Shown in pieces: positions 31,003 to 40,891 of a stretch of DNA of 64,000 bases. The notes under the pieces were generated by a model, which searched no databases, was not told where the DNA came from, and saw nothing but the letters and a program-made list of their open reading frames with translations. Source of the DNA: Unio delphinus. Taxonomy: Eukaryota > Mollusca > Bivalvia > Unionida > Unionidae. Every line of letters begins with the position of its first letter. Position 1 is the stretch's first letter. Position numbers and translations under genes: made by a program. Where the stretch lies: contig JAQISU010000134.1 of NCBI GenBank assembly GCA_029339505.1, forward strand, positions 1 through 64,000. The letters run 5' to 3'.

Positions 31003-32268
31003 CTAGAATGACTTCTCCCAAACTGTTGATTTCTTGGTATTATCGAATTCGGCATACAGAATGACATTCACCGTTTCGGCAAGAGCATCTGCAAACTGAA
31101 GTTCCACACGCAGTTGCATTGATTTTATAGGGTGGAAATGTCCCTCGTATCTGCCTTGGTCTGGAGTGAAATCAAAAGCCCACAACGTGTAACCTCCTGC
31201 ATAATCGTCGTAGGAAATGCCGTGACTGGTGGTGGTTCCAAACTGTCCTGTGGCTTCGAACAGCGACAAGTACGACCTCAAGTAATTCTTCAGGGTAAAG
31301 TTGGGTTCGAAAGGTAGGGTACACAAAGTTTTGCCATATCTACTGACTTCGATTTTGAATACTCTGCAGTGCTCAAACTGGAGAGGATTTTCATCGTGGG
31401 CACCGCTAAGGGCTGCATTGCTAACGATACCAATGAAGAAACGTTTGGGTAACTGTCCTTGGAACAGATGATCTTCGATCTTGGATCGGAGTCCAGCGGA
31501 AATGGTGAAAGTTTGTACTTCCACACGTAGTATCGGATACTTGGCTGTCGTTCTGCTCAAAGTGTGGCTGATATCATTTCCCACTTTAGGTAACACTTCC
31601 ACACGACGGACATATAACCTGGCTTCTTGGATAATGGTTTTGTATTCGTTGGTATAAGCCATCAAATGGAAAGCAGTACTGCTACGATTCAGTCTCAAGC
31701 AAATACCCACACCGTTCAGCAAATACTTCTCTTGAAACCATATGTCCAAATGCAAACGGTCGTTAAAACCCACATTGTGAAGATCGTCATCTGCGGTGAA
31801 TTTTGTGTCGTTAAACTTATCCTCACCTGCTGTGTCAGGTTTCCATACCACGCAAGCATCTAGATGAGTGTTCTTGGCCTCTTTTCCGTACGTCAAGACA
31901 GTTTTGAGGTACGCTCGGTAAGGGTAAGTATCCATGCTACTGCTCACCAGTTTGTTATTCATGTACAAATCCACATCGCTGAACAAGGAATGCAGGAAAT
32001 ATTTGACGGTAGCTACTCGGGCATCGGCTCCCGGAACGGAGTTGTCCGTTTTGATCACTTTCACCTTCAAATACAAGTAAGTGCTGTTCAGATCGATGTA
32101 ATCTTCGGGTTGCCCTTTGATTTCAAACTCGATGGGAGCTGAATCCGCCAAAAAGGAGACGGGATTAAATTCAACCCATTGGGCTTCTTGCATGGTCATC
32201 ATAGTGGGTGGCATAGCACATAGATCCAGTTCCGACTTGGAACGGGCACAAGATTCTTGGTGCATCAT
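31003..32268 (-). CDS. F54H12.2-like Polinton capsid-type protein (intact ORF)
   Basis: A full 421-codon frame with no interruption. The N-terminus (CARSKSELDLCAMPPT, then QWVEFNPVSFLADSAPIEF) and internal blocks (YIDLNSTYLYLKVKV, HSLFSDVDLYMNN, DTYPYRAYLKTVLTYG) are hallmarks of the F54H12.2-like family widespread in invertebrate genomes inside Polinton/Maverick elements. The family is usually interpreted as a virion structural protein of mainly beta structure. Length is about that expected for the family. Other genes of the same element on both sides are mutated, so an intact frame of this size is notable. Jelly-roll assignment is inference; a structure prediction would decide it. Confidence 0.85.
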   Translation of the reverse strand: MMHQESCARSKSELDLCAMPPTMMTMQEAQWVEFNPVSFLADSAPIEFEIKGQPEDYIDLNSTYLYLKVKVIKTDNSVPGADARVATVKYFLHSLFSDVDLYMNNKLVSSSMDTYPYRAYLKTVLTYGKEAKNTHLDACVVWKPDTAGEDKFNDTKFTADDDLHNVGFNDRLHLDIWFQEKYLLNGVGICLRLNRSSTAFHLMAYTNEYKTIIQEARLYVRRVEVLPKVGNDISHTLSRTTAKYPILRVEVQTFTISAGLRSKIEDHLFQGQLPKRFFIGIVSNAALSGAHDENPLQFEHCRVFKIEVSRYGKTLCTLPFEPNFTLKNYLRSYLSLFEATGQFGTTTSHGISYDDYAGGYTLWAFDFTPDQGRYEGHFHPIKSMQLRVELQFADALAETVNVILYAEFDNTKKSTVWEKSF

Positions 32269-32295
32269 TCTTTTTTTAGTCTCTATGATTTTCGT

Positions 32296-32532
32296 TCAAT
32301 AATCAAAAATGTCTAAGTCTCGAATGGTTCTTTTTTCCTTAGTCTTTCTAGCTATAGAGGTATGGAGACTTTTGGAAGGGTGTCTTTTTCGTCGCTTTCT
32401 GCCTTGCCCTTGCTGTGTCCTCAGGGAAGCAGGAATGCCAGACTTGGTGCCGTTCAAAGCATTTATAGGACTTTCTCGTCGACCCAAAATCGCTTTACCT
32501 GTTTGAAGAAAGACAGTTTTGCCTGCTCTCAA
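32296..32532 (-). CDS. Small basic protein of the Polinton relic
   Basis: A 78-codon open frame ends 27 bases upstream of the capsid-type gene start. The product is strongly basic (GQGRKRRKRHPSKS, ARKTKEKRT), as expected of a DNA-condensing or scaffold-type virion protein, but I do not recognise a named family. It could also be the C-terminal end of a longer, decayed gene. Identity is inferred from position and charge only. Confidence 0.45.
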   Translation of the reverse strand: MRAGKTVFLQTGKAILGRRESPINALNGTKSGIPASLRTQQGQGRKRRKRHPSKSLHTSIARKTKEKRTIRDLDIFDY

Positions 32533-32630
32533 GAAAGCTTCTTAAGGGTTTTGTTTGTCAATGAGAACATTTTGATGAAATTCTTTGCCGTGAGTCAATG
32601 TGGCATCTTTTAAGGCGTCCAATCCTCGTA

Positions 32631-32861
32631 TCACCTTCGGTGAGGAGAATGACTGACGTTGGACGCAAGGCTCTCAATATTGTTACTGTTGTTCCCTTTG
32701 TAAGAGTATTTCAAGGACGAATTGGGAAGAAGATAACCGATGCAACTGCTGAGTAAAATGGTTCACAATTGTTTGTCTCCTTGTTGCAAACTCAAATTAG
32801 CAATGGCTGCACCGATGACACAATACACCACAAAGATTTGACAGAAAAAGACAATTTGCAT
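32631..32861 (-). pseudogene. Small membrane protein of the relic, one stop
   Basis: One frame of 77 codons from ATG at 32,861 to TGA at 32,631, interrupted by a single TGA at 32,763-32,765 (codon 33). It begins with a hydrophobic segment (IFVVYCVIGAAIANLSL), and after the stop it reads LLSSCIGYLLPNSSLKY. A hydrophobic helix followed by GYLLPxPSLK resembles small membrane proteins that I associate with Polinton-type elements. A short frame starting MPFITASATT lies just upstream (about 32,970-32,860) and may be the start of the same or another small gene. Confidence 0.45.
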
Positions 32862-32980
32862 TTACGGTACACGTTCTTCACACCACACCCACAAGGGTTG
32901 CTTTTGTAAATCTTGCAGAGAAGAACTTGGTGAAGGAGTAGTCACTGTGGTAGCTGAAGCTGTAATGAAAGGCATGATGG

Positions 32981-34087
32981 TCACTTCTTTTTATAGTCGA
33001 TGACTTGCGAAGCGTCAATCCAAGAATCAAAACTGGGAGGATATCCTTTCCAACGTACTTTGACTTCTTTAACACCACGTTTTTCTACTTTACGGGTTCT
33101 TCGTTCGAGAATGCTTTCAATGTCGTACACTTCGTCTTCTTTTTGGGTAACACGTTGTAACTCAGGCAAGTAAAACGTTCCTTTTAATACTTCTCCGTTC
33201 ATGTCTTCCAATTTATAGAAGGTAGGATGACGATCACGCACTCGTCCAGTAACACGAATCAATTCGGTGGTTCAGTTGGGTATTTAACCTTTGTCGAAAG
33301 TGCGTTTGGTTTTGCCAATGGGAACCCAATCTAAGGTGGTTAACACTCCACCTTTCTTGGGGAGAGCCATCGTCCGGGACGTAATAACATACGTTCAAAA
33401 ACAGTCACTTCGTTGTCGGGTGTCACATCTTGTGGGGCACATCCAATGCTTCTATGGTAAGATTGATTGTATGCTCGGACTAAGTTCGGTAAGACATCGA
33501 TGTACTTGAGAGTGTGTTGATGTGTAAAATATTTCTACGTGCGTTTTTCAAGGTACGTTGAAAACGTTCCATGATACTAGCTTTGGTTTCAGGATTTTCG
33601 GTGGTAAAGAAAAAATGAATGTCACGTTTCTTTAATTCTCCTTGGAAAGATTGGTTCAGAAATTCGGTGTCTTTATCGGTTTGCCATCGACGAGGGTGAC
33701 GACCACTTTGTTTCAACACCAGTTGCAGGGCTCGTACTAACTCTCCGCTCGATTTGGAAAAAATAATACCCAGGCAAAGTTTGAAAAGACGTCGATGACA
33801 CAAAACAAATATTTGTTGCCACGATTGTAGGTGGCTAAATGAGAGACATGGGTTAAATCGGCTTGCCATTGATGATCGATGCCTTCCTCATGAGTGCGAC
33901 TTCTGTGAAATTTTCGTCGAATGGGTTTGTGTAAAGTGTACGTGGTTTGTTCTTATAGCCATCGTTGTACTTCAGGTAAACGGAGCTTTTTAAGGCGAGT
34001 GTTAGCAGCACGATACAATTTTTGAACGCCTCCGTAACCTGCAGGGTGGGCTGGATCGTAGTAAATGCTGGCTAATACCTTCTCCAT
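32981..34087 (-). pseudogene. Polinton integrase with C-terminal chromodomain, broken
   Basis: A retroviral-type DDE integrase, the enzyme that inserts Polinton DNA. It starts at ATG 34,087 (YYDPAHPAGYGGVQKLYRAA). The first catalytic Asp is in QADLTHV (codon 33,857-33,859). The second is in WQTDKDTEF (33,675-33,677) and the Glu is in ETKASIMERF (33,567-33,569), which gives the canonical D-x35-E spacing. The C-terminal part has FYKLEDMNGE and a chromodomain with VRWKGYPPSFDSWI (32,981-33,120). An in-frame stop at about 33,950 and frame changes near 33,800, 33,500 and 33,270 break it into at least four pieces. All three catalytic codons survive in the DNA. Confidence 0.88.
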
Positions 34088-34094
34088 TGTTTTG

Positions 34095-34799
34095 TTAATA
34101 AGGTACCCACTCTTCGATGATACTACTTTGGGTGGGGAAAAATGATGGTTGTTTGGAAACGGTGTTACGTTTCCGATGTGCCACGGGAGTGAACGTCGAG
34201 AGTACTAGTGGTAGTGGTGATGGTGGTGGAGGTAATGGGATAGCTTCGGTCTTCTTTTCTGTTCTCACCTCTGGTTTCCTTTCCTTCTTTTTCACTTCTG
34301 TCGAAGGAGTCGTGGCCATCATCGTTTTAACTCACGTTTTGAGTTCTTCTCGTTGGGGAGTGGGGGAAGGGGTCAACAAGGAAGCTGAAATCTTACTAGG
34401 AATCGGAGTGGCAGTGGGTGTTTGAAAGATATCATGGGTCTCTTCTTCCTTGGGTAATTGTGGGGTTACGTCTGTCTTGTCCACTGTAGATACTGAGGGC
34501 GACGGACTATTCATTAGAGCCTTAAAATCTGTCACAGTGTGTATAGCTGTTTGTTTCACCGCTTTTCGATGAAACAGTTGAAACGATTATTCGGTTTCCG
34601 ACAAGTCGTTGCGATGAATCAACGATTGCAATTCGTGTTGTAACTGGGACATCTCGGACAAATGAGGATTGGGTGGTAAATGAGGGGTTCGTTGTTGTTG
34701 ACAACAATGGTATTCCATCCATCGTTTGTAAGGGATCAAAGTCAGTTTTCGTCCTTCCATTGGCTTCCAAAGTTTATGTCTGAGATCTTTGTGCTCCAT
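34095..34799 (-). pseudogene. Proline-rich Polinton protein, frame-broken
   Basis: It begins at ATG 34,799 with EHKDLRHKLWK and a LTLIPYKRWMEY block. It then passes through Pro/Ser/Thr-rich stretches in three successive frames (34,799-34,587, 34,559-34,332 and 34,322-34,095) and ends in SSIIEEWVPY just before the integrase start. The order and shared strand suggest one ancestral gene of about 230 codons split by two or more indels. The function is unknown to me; low-complexity linkers in virion or membrane-associated proteins would look like this. Confidence 0.5.
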
Positions 34800-34808
34800 A
34801 GGTCCCTT

Positions 34809-35229
34809 TTATTTTCTGGAAGGATCATACATATTTCTACCCATCCCTTGGGCTATCCCTTGTGTCATCCATTGAATCAAACCTGGCAATAAGCCTGTCA
34901 ACAAAGGTGCAAAAAAGGGTACAAATCCTCTGCGTTGCACCAACATCTTTTTTTGACGAATGGGCATTGACGAAGAACGTGTCGATGTTTGGCTAAGCAT
35001 TTTTCTGGTGTGGAGACAAAGGTATCGTGCCTTTCAAGACATTCAAGCAACATTTGCACACGGTATCGATGACATCTTTGGAGGCAGTTTTAATGATTTG
35101 TTTACGCATGGTCGGAGAGACTTTGGACAGGACGGACAACATGTCTCCGTGTTTGGCTAAACGAGGAGGTAGTCCTTTCCTTTTCTTTCCTTTTTGGGGT
35201 GAATAAGAATGTTTTCTGCGGGGTGACAT
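34809..35229 (-). pseudogene. Conserved Polinton/adintovirus NVLKG-type protein, broken
   Basis: It starts at ATG 35,229 with a basic head (SPRRKHSYSPQKGKKRKG) and contains the block VCKCCLNVLKGTIPLSP (around 35,050). I know this block from many invertebrate virus-like elements as a conserved C-x-CxxNVLkGxxpLt motif. The frame changes near 34,993-35,000, after which LVQRRGFVPFFAPLLTG and a hydrophobic GxxxG-rich tail continue to 34,809. In intact relatives, as I remember them, these parts form one protein of about 130-150 residues. The role is unknown; it is probably structural. Confidence 0.55.
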
Positions 35230-35369
35230 CTTTGCTTGTCCGTTCCAGAAATACAATGACGTCAAAGATTTGGTACACATCATCTTCAAAAAAGTAACGA
35301 TTTTATCTCGAAAAGAGTCGCTAAAGACACCAGTTCGGTTCTGAATCATGTTGCTGTTTTTTCATATAT

Positions 35370-35560
35370 TTAACAAAACCAGTGAATATGCTTCCCCTTT
35401 GGTGACTTTCTTTTCTTTGCATGACTCCGTCTTTTTAGGGGATGACGTCGATGTTTGGCTAAGCGTTTTGCAGGATGACGAGATTGTCTTTTTCCTTTTC
35501 TTTTCTGGACAGAAAAACGCCAATAGTTGTGGTGTGCACAATTTTGAGGAGACATTATTG
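35370..35560 (-). pseudogene. Basic fragment, possible partial copy of its neighbour
   Basis: A minus-strand open frame of 61 codons is very rich in Lys, Arg and His (LAKHRRHPLKRRSHAKKRK). The 18-base string at 35,447-35,464 is identical to 34,981-34,998 inside the neighbouring pseudogene, which suggests a local partial duplication. It ends before the region preceding the NVLKG-type gene. It could alternatively be an independent small core protein. Confidence 0.3.
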
Positions 35561-35721
35561 GGTGTTCAGAAGTAACACAGAAAATACTGATTCACGTCGT
35601 TGTCCTCAAGGCATTTTTATACTGGAATGCGACGCCACTGATTATCTTTGCGTCGTATCAACTTCATGACAGGTATCACACCTCGTGAAAGGGTTCGCAA
35701 TGGACTAAATCGGGACAGTTC

Positions 35722-36337
35722 TTATTTGGACAAATCCAGTAAAGTCTGTAACATGCCGGATTTTTCTTGGGCTTTGACTTTGGGGGCAGGTACGTTGTGA
35801 GCAGCTGCTACTGCCGCTAATGAGGAAGAGGGTGTCACCGGTGGAGAAGACGTTTTGGGAGACACAGGTTCCCAATGCTTCATCAAATTAGGAAGAACGG
35901 GTGTCAAATTGGATTTGGCTGCATCACCAGCAACGTGTACACGACAGGTCCTCCGTCTTGGCACCAGTCGTGAAACAAATTGGTACGAAATCGCAAATAA
36001 TCGGGGAGATGTCTTAAATCCACGAGTAAATAGGTGTTTGGGTTTGAGCTGCATCATCGTACGCATGAGTCAGCCAAGGTGTTCCTAACTTTCCATGGTA
36101 GATATAGGGGTAGTAGTCATACCAAAGTTTCCACGATGTCCTGCTGAGGTCACAGCGTGTGGCATCACTGCAATCGTAAGGTATAGCATCTCACTCTGCG
36201 ACGCAATTACAATGGTAACCGAATGGACACTTACAGTTTCCTTCCGGACAACTTCTGTTGCAATGCATGGGTCTTATCCATCCAGTACTTTTCATACTAG
36301 GGAAAGGCACATTTGTTTTAAAATCCCGAACATTCAT
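35722..36337 (-). pseudogene. Cys-rich Polinton-block protein, broken
   Basis: It starts at ATG 36,337; the first 48 codons end at a TGA and contain a dense Cys cluster, CNRSCPEGNCKCPFGYHC. The same frame after the stop keeps Cys and aromatic residues (DCSDATRC, LWYDYYPYIYHGKLGTPW). Further 3' a different frame holds an Ala/Pro/Ser-rich tail (to 35,722). The Cys pattern looks like a small disulfide or metal module. I do not recognise a named family. It lies directly downstream of the polymerase relic on the same strand. Confidence 0.4.
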
Positions 36338-36371
36338 CTTGTGTAGCGTGGCCGTTGTACTTACAAATGAA

Positions 36372-38136
36372 CTATTGGTCTTGAACAGTACCCCTTTTTA
36401 TATGCAGTCCAATATCGATGTGACCGTACGGTAAAGTGAAGTGATTGGGAAGTCGTACTCTCTTAGTGTACACAATTTGATAGCCCTTTTCCAAAGGTCG
36501 GCTGACGATTTGGTGTGTGGGTAAACGGACAATCTTGTGCGCTTCGCCGGTGTTCACTTTAAGTTTCATTCTGTCCCGACCGTAAGGCTTCTTGTAGCAC
36601 GTCAAAGTTCACCACTTGACTGGTGCGATAATTGAGAGTCAATCCTTTCACTTTACATTCAGTGTGCATTTCTCCTTGTGAGTCTCGGTATTCGTAGCCG
36701 TAATTTTTAGAACCGCCACTTGCAAAACTTAGAATCTTGTCGTCGGGATTTTCATCTGTCTAGGCTCCTAAAAGGTCTTCTTCGATGTCAGGGTAACACC
36801 GGTTCGGTCGGTGACTGTACATACAATGTCCGTGTCAAAATACAACACACGATCTCCTAACAGTTCTAACACTTCGTCCAATTTTAAGCGAGCGTGGGGT
36901 GTCACGTAGGCCGCAATGATGACATTTTCCAAATTTGTCGGCTTCTACAAAGTCTAGTTCTTCTTCATAATTGACTAAGATCAAGTCCTCACGAATGACG
37001 TCTACGTGTTTCATGTATTTGGTTTTGTCGTAAATCATCTGGAAGTAGCGGGAAGGTTCGGACAAATACTCCGTCTTGGGTAAAGATGGTCGTTCTGCCA
37101 TTTTACCCCACAAGCAATTTAACATCACTTTGGCAAAGGTTCGCCTTCCTTCGTTTTTCTCGATGTGATCTAAAGTGATGCCTTCCTGCTCCCAATATTT
37201 TTCTTTGAATTTATTTTGGTCTTCGGGAGTGTGACACCAGGAATGATAACCGTTGGCTTGTTGTTTTAGTTTTAAAAAGGCATCTACGTAGTCCGCAAAA
37301 ATACCATTATGTGTCTCGTCACCCTTGTGGTATTGTTGTGTCTTGGGAAAGTGGTAAATTTCGTACACTTCGAACAGTTGGTATCCCAGGTCCAGAGCTT
37401 TAAACAATTCCACGCTAACCCACTTTCATGAAAAGGCGCGTTCTTCCTGGCTGTGCTGACAAGGTTGGTCTTGGTTGCACGTTTCGGCACAAGTACGACA
37501 CAAAGGAAACATCAGTTTCCCTTGACAATAGTGAGGTAAAACGGGATGATACAAGTCCGTAGGAGGCAAGACTTTGCACTTGATCAATTCTTCGTACTGT
37601 CGAATGTTGTCCAGGTCAATGTGTTCCGTCATCAATTTTTGGTGCCCTACGGGAAAGTGACAATATGTGCAGACGTAAGGATACAGCGAACACACATCTA
37701 AGTATTTCATTTCTTCTCCCTTCTCCTTGTTCGCCTGGTACACCAAACAGGTGGCATTCGTCCATACAAACTATCCCGTGGTTCAGGGGGTCCACCAACT
37801 TGTAACTTTCTACGATGCGTTTAAACTCGGGATCGGATTTCCAACGGTGATCACGTGTTCGTGTTCCCACATTTCCTCCACCTGGTATCCTTGATGTTCT
37901 AACTTCAAACGTCGCTGACAAGTAGCCTGGTACAAGTCTTCCATGGTGCGTTGTGAAAACTGATTTCTGGTGTCACGTTGAGGGTAGCACATGGGACATC
38001 CGTGAAATAAGCATCCTTTAAACTCGTGCCCGATTTGAGGATTTTCTAAGTCCCAGCCATCCACCGAATACGTTCCGATGGTCTTTTCGAACCTCCTCCA
38101 TTGCGGGCGTGTTGGATCCATTGAATACGCTTGCAT
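36372..38136 (-). pseudogene. Polinton DNA polymerase B, C-terminal part, broken
   Basis: The relic corresponds to the polymerase half of a protein-primed-type family B DNA polymerase. In order: FKGCLFHGCPMCYP (about 38,030); motif A as YLDVCSLYPYV (about 37,700); motif B as KVMLNCLWGK (about 37,125); motif C as YFDTD (about 36,835), followed directly by Ile-Val with no Ser; and a C-terminal HKIVRLPTHQIVSRPLEKGY block. The 3'-5' exonuclease part is absent, because homology stops at 38,136. Frame changes near 37,860, 37,770, 36,930 and 36,750 and a TGA at 37,426 break it. It is a dead replication gene; motif A and C aspartates survive. Confidence 0.85.
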
Positions 38137-39080
38137 CTTTAAAACAGAAAAAAATATTATTGAACCTCAAATCACGGAAATATAGCGCGTAAAAGTTTGG
38201 TTTACTGAAAATTTTAGTTCACACTTTCAATAACCTTGAAACACATTAGGTCATGATATTACTGCTGTCAAGGTCATAACAATACCCAGCGCCCAAATAG
38301 TCTGCTTTGGATAGCTTGCGCAATGTTTCTAATATAAAGATGTAAAATCAAATACTTAAAAAGCAAATGTATTCTCAAGATTAATTATAAAGCACACAAT
38401 GTTATAGTCCTCAACTTAACTTTGACCTATAATATTTTTTTGCTTTCATAAATAATACTGTCTATACTAATAGAAAATATATGTTTCGGTAATGGCTTAT
38501 TTCGGGTAGAATCCAAACTACTGACTTTGTACTTGTACCAACTCGATCAGTGCAAATCACGACTTGTTCACTTCACACTATTGCACGCTAATCTTCAAAA
38601 TGTGCATGTCTTGCATTTAATGTGTATTTTGATTCTGGTGAAAAAGTACGTTCAAGTCATGACAGAAAGTTTGGGAGGTTTTATATAATAGGTATTGAGC
38701 ATCATAATTGCTGTAGAAAATCATTTGGAGAAAAACAGATAGTGCGATTATATAATAATAAACTAAGTAACAGAAAAGAGTGAAAACCAACAAGTTTTGT
38801 AGAATTCTAGAATATTTTTTTTCCTGGAATATAAAGTAAAACAATTGTGAACATAACTTACGGTTTCGCTATTTAAATCCCCTAAAATTATAGAATTTCT
38901 AATGCAAGTCTTAAGCCACGTGATCAATGAGTGAGCTATTTATGATAGTAGTTCTACGCTGAAAAACAAGACCATACACACATAGCAATGTGAGAAATTC
39001 CTTTTCTAAATGCGTTATAAAGAGATAAAAAATGGGTTGGTATTAAATATGAATTCTTTGAGCTTTAAAAAGAAATTCTA
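38137..39080. other. AT-rich DNA, no recognised gene
   Basis: Sequence beyond the truncated polymerase shows no further homology to it or to other element genes in any frame that I checked. A pyrimidine-rich stretch ending in AAAG on the minus strand abuts the polymerase relic at 38,137. Confidence 0.4.
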
Positions 39081-39081
39081 C

Positions 39082-39082
<1 letters not shown>

Positions 39083-39142
<60 letters not shown>
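39083..39142. repeat. (TTA)n microsatellite
   Basis: About 19 uninterrupted ATT/TTA units. The poly-Tyr frame across it is not a gene. Confidence 0.95.
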
Positions 39143-39728
39143 GCAAGAAATATTTTATACAAATGGTTGTATATTCAGCAATAATTAAATTAATTTCGAT
39201 TTATTTTAGACGCTAAATATATTAGATATTTATCATGTATACTAGTATACACCCGTGGATCTTAAGTGCAATGGTCTTTCGGGTACCAAACATACTACAT
39301 ATTTGGCCAGTTCATTCACTATTCATTCAATATTTTTTCATACATCGGTCAACTATGTCAACCATTCTGATCACAACACAAAGACTTTCTCATTCATATC
39401 CTTTACCTCTAGCAATAAATATCAACCATACCAACACTGAATTCACACAGTCAATACGAAACCTAGGTTTTACTCTGAACAGTACTCTCACATTGCACCA
39501 GCATGTCATGACCATATGCAAATATGCATATTTTGGGCGGAGACGCATCAGCTGCATTAGCAAATATCTTTCGGTTGATGCCACTACAAAACTTATGTGT
39601 TCATTAGTATCTTCAAGACTAGATATTGTAACTTAATTATGTCTGATTTCTATCAATACCTACTCCAGAAACTTGAAAACGTTCAAAACACAGCTGTTCG
39701 GATCATCCGTAGAGTACCACAATCCGAG

Positions 39729-39873
39729 CAGGCCCGCACCTAGGGAGGGACAACCATGGCACTTGTCAGGGGCCCGAGCTAGATAGATAAAATATACGCA
39801 CATATTTGAAACACGAAATGGGCCCGAACTCTGTCAGCTGCCTGGGGCCCAGAATTTCCTAGGTGCGGGCCTG
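39729..39873. mobile_element. MITE with 16-bp perfect inverted repeats
   Basis: CAGGCCCGCACCTAGG at 39,729-39,744 and its exact complement at 39,858-39,873 bound a 145-bp non-coding insertion inside the LINE relic. Flanks ATCCGAG (39,722-39,728) and ATCCCAG (39,874-39,880) look like an imperfect target duplication. The CAGG...CCTG termini and GC-rich sub-terminal GGGGCCC motifs suggest a non-autonomous hAT-type element. An exact 8-bp duplication is not visible, so the superfamily is inferred. Confidence 0.8.
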
Positions 39874-40044
39874 ATCCCAGCACAACTCACAACTGCTCTG
39901 TACTCTACACTGGCTATCCACTCGATCCAGAATCAAACACACAATGTGTTACATTTCACTGACGGATTCCAGTCCAACATACCTATCTGGCCTCACCCAT
40001 GTGTAGACCCCTGCTAGAAACTTACGCTCCTCTTCTGACAATTG

Positions 40045-40298
40045 TTGTTGTTGTATTTGTTATAGTGTTTAACGACATTTTTCAGCACACGATATGCTAT
40101 ACATGGCGGCTAGCAATAATGGTGGAGGAAGAATGCAGGAACACCCATGGAAAGAACCACCAACCCACGAGATGCTACCGGCAAGCTGTCTCACATACTC
40201 ACACTGGCCGAAACTGAGATTCGAACCCAAGCAGACAGAAGTGAGATGGCAGTGATTCGAAACGGAGGGCGCGTCAGACCACTCGGTTACTCGAAGAC
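40045..40298 (-). mobile_element. Full-length tRNA-derived SINE with 13-bp duplication
   Basis: Read on the minus strand, it has the same head (CGAGTAACCGAGTGGTCTGA; box B GGGTTCGAATCTC) and body (CCGCCATGTATAGC, ATGTCGTTAAACAC) as the SINEs at 3-9 kb, with an (AAC)-type tail at 40,045-40,060. It is flanked by CTTCTGACAATTG at 40,032-40,044 and 40,299-40,311. This is a direct target duplication marking insertion into the LINE relic. Box B is close to consensus, so this is the best-preserved SINE in the window. Confidence 0.92.
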
Positions 40299-40718
40299 CT
40301 TCTGACAATTGTATACTCATTATTCTCACAATGCAACCGAAGTCATATGGAAAACGTTCTTTTGCATACTAGGCCCCAGCAACGTGGAACGAATTCTCCA
40401 TTTAATTAAACACAAAAACATTTTGATTAATTTCAGGAACGCTCTTAAAACTCACCTTTCTCGACTGCAATAAACAAACTTAAAGAGCTAATGATATTTC
40501 CTACCTTAATTATTTTCAGCATGATTTTATGTTTTCTAATTTCATGGTGTTGATTTTTTTGTCCTCATGTCATTATATATGTTGTAACGCGCTTAGAACT
40601 TCTAAAGATTAAGATTACAGAGCCCTCAGTTTTGTTGTTGTTGTTGTTATTATTATTATTATTATTAATTAATTAAAGTAAATCATATTAATCCTGAACA
40701 ATAATTTCAATGTTTCAG

Positions 40719-40891
40719 ATGGCTGTCATCTTCCAAATGAGGTTGGTGATTGTTTTTCGAAGACAAGGAGATATTATTTTAACGCGAACTCAAAAAGATA
40801 CCGATATTTTTACTATAGTGGCTGTGGAGGCAACGAAAATAGTTTCTCATCGCTCAAGAGCTGTCAACAACGTTGCGAAAGAAAAAAGTAA
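40719..40891 (+). CDS. Lone Kunitz-type exon lacking the third cysteine
   Basis: The frame after a splice-acceptor-like AATTTCAATGTTTCAG (ending at 40,718) is phase 1 and encodes 56 residues to a TAA at 40,889-40,891. It aligns without gaps to the first Kunitz domain at 50,455. The shared features are GCHLPNEVGDC, RRYYF, FYYSGCGGNENSF and LKSCQQRC. Cysteines 1, 2, 4, 5 and 6 are present, but the third (Cys30 in BPTI) is Tyr (RYRYFYY). That leaves Cys51 without its normal partner. The P1 residue is Phe. The acceptor context resembles that of the 50,455 exon, so the two are likely duplicates. No signal-peptide exon was found upstream, where a LINE now lies. It may be a live divergent exon or a pseudoexon. 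Confidence 0.7.

Larger units (their letters stand above)
39360..40676 (+). pseudogene. CR1/L2-like LINE 3' end with nested insertions
   Basis: Plus-strand translation gives the thumb and C-terminal part of a non-LTR reverse transcriptase. The blocks are SIRNLGFTLNSTLTL and ISKYLSVDATTKLM (39,445-39,600), LENVQNTAVRIIRRVP (39,669-39,716), LHWLSTRSRI (39,905-39,934), SPTYLSGLTHV (39,969-40,001), APATWNEFS (40,376-40,402) and LKLTFLDC (40,446-40,469). A tail TGTAACGCGCTTAGAACTT and (TTG)n(TTA)n follow (to 40,670). This order is typical of CR1/L2-type elements. Several stops interrupt it, and two younger elements split it at 39,729 and 40,045. It is dead and 5'-truncated. Confidence 0.82.
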
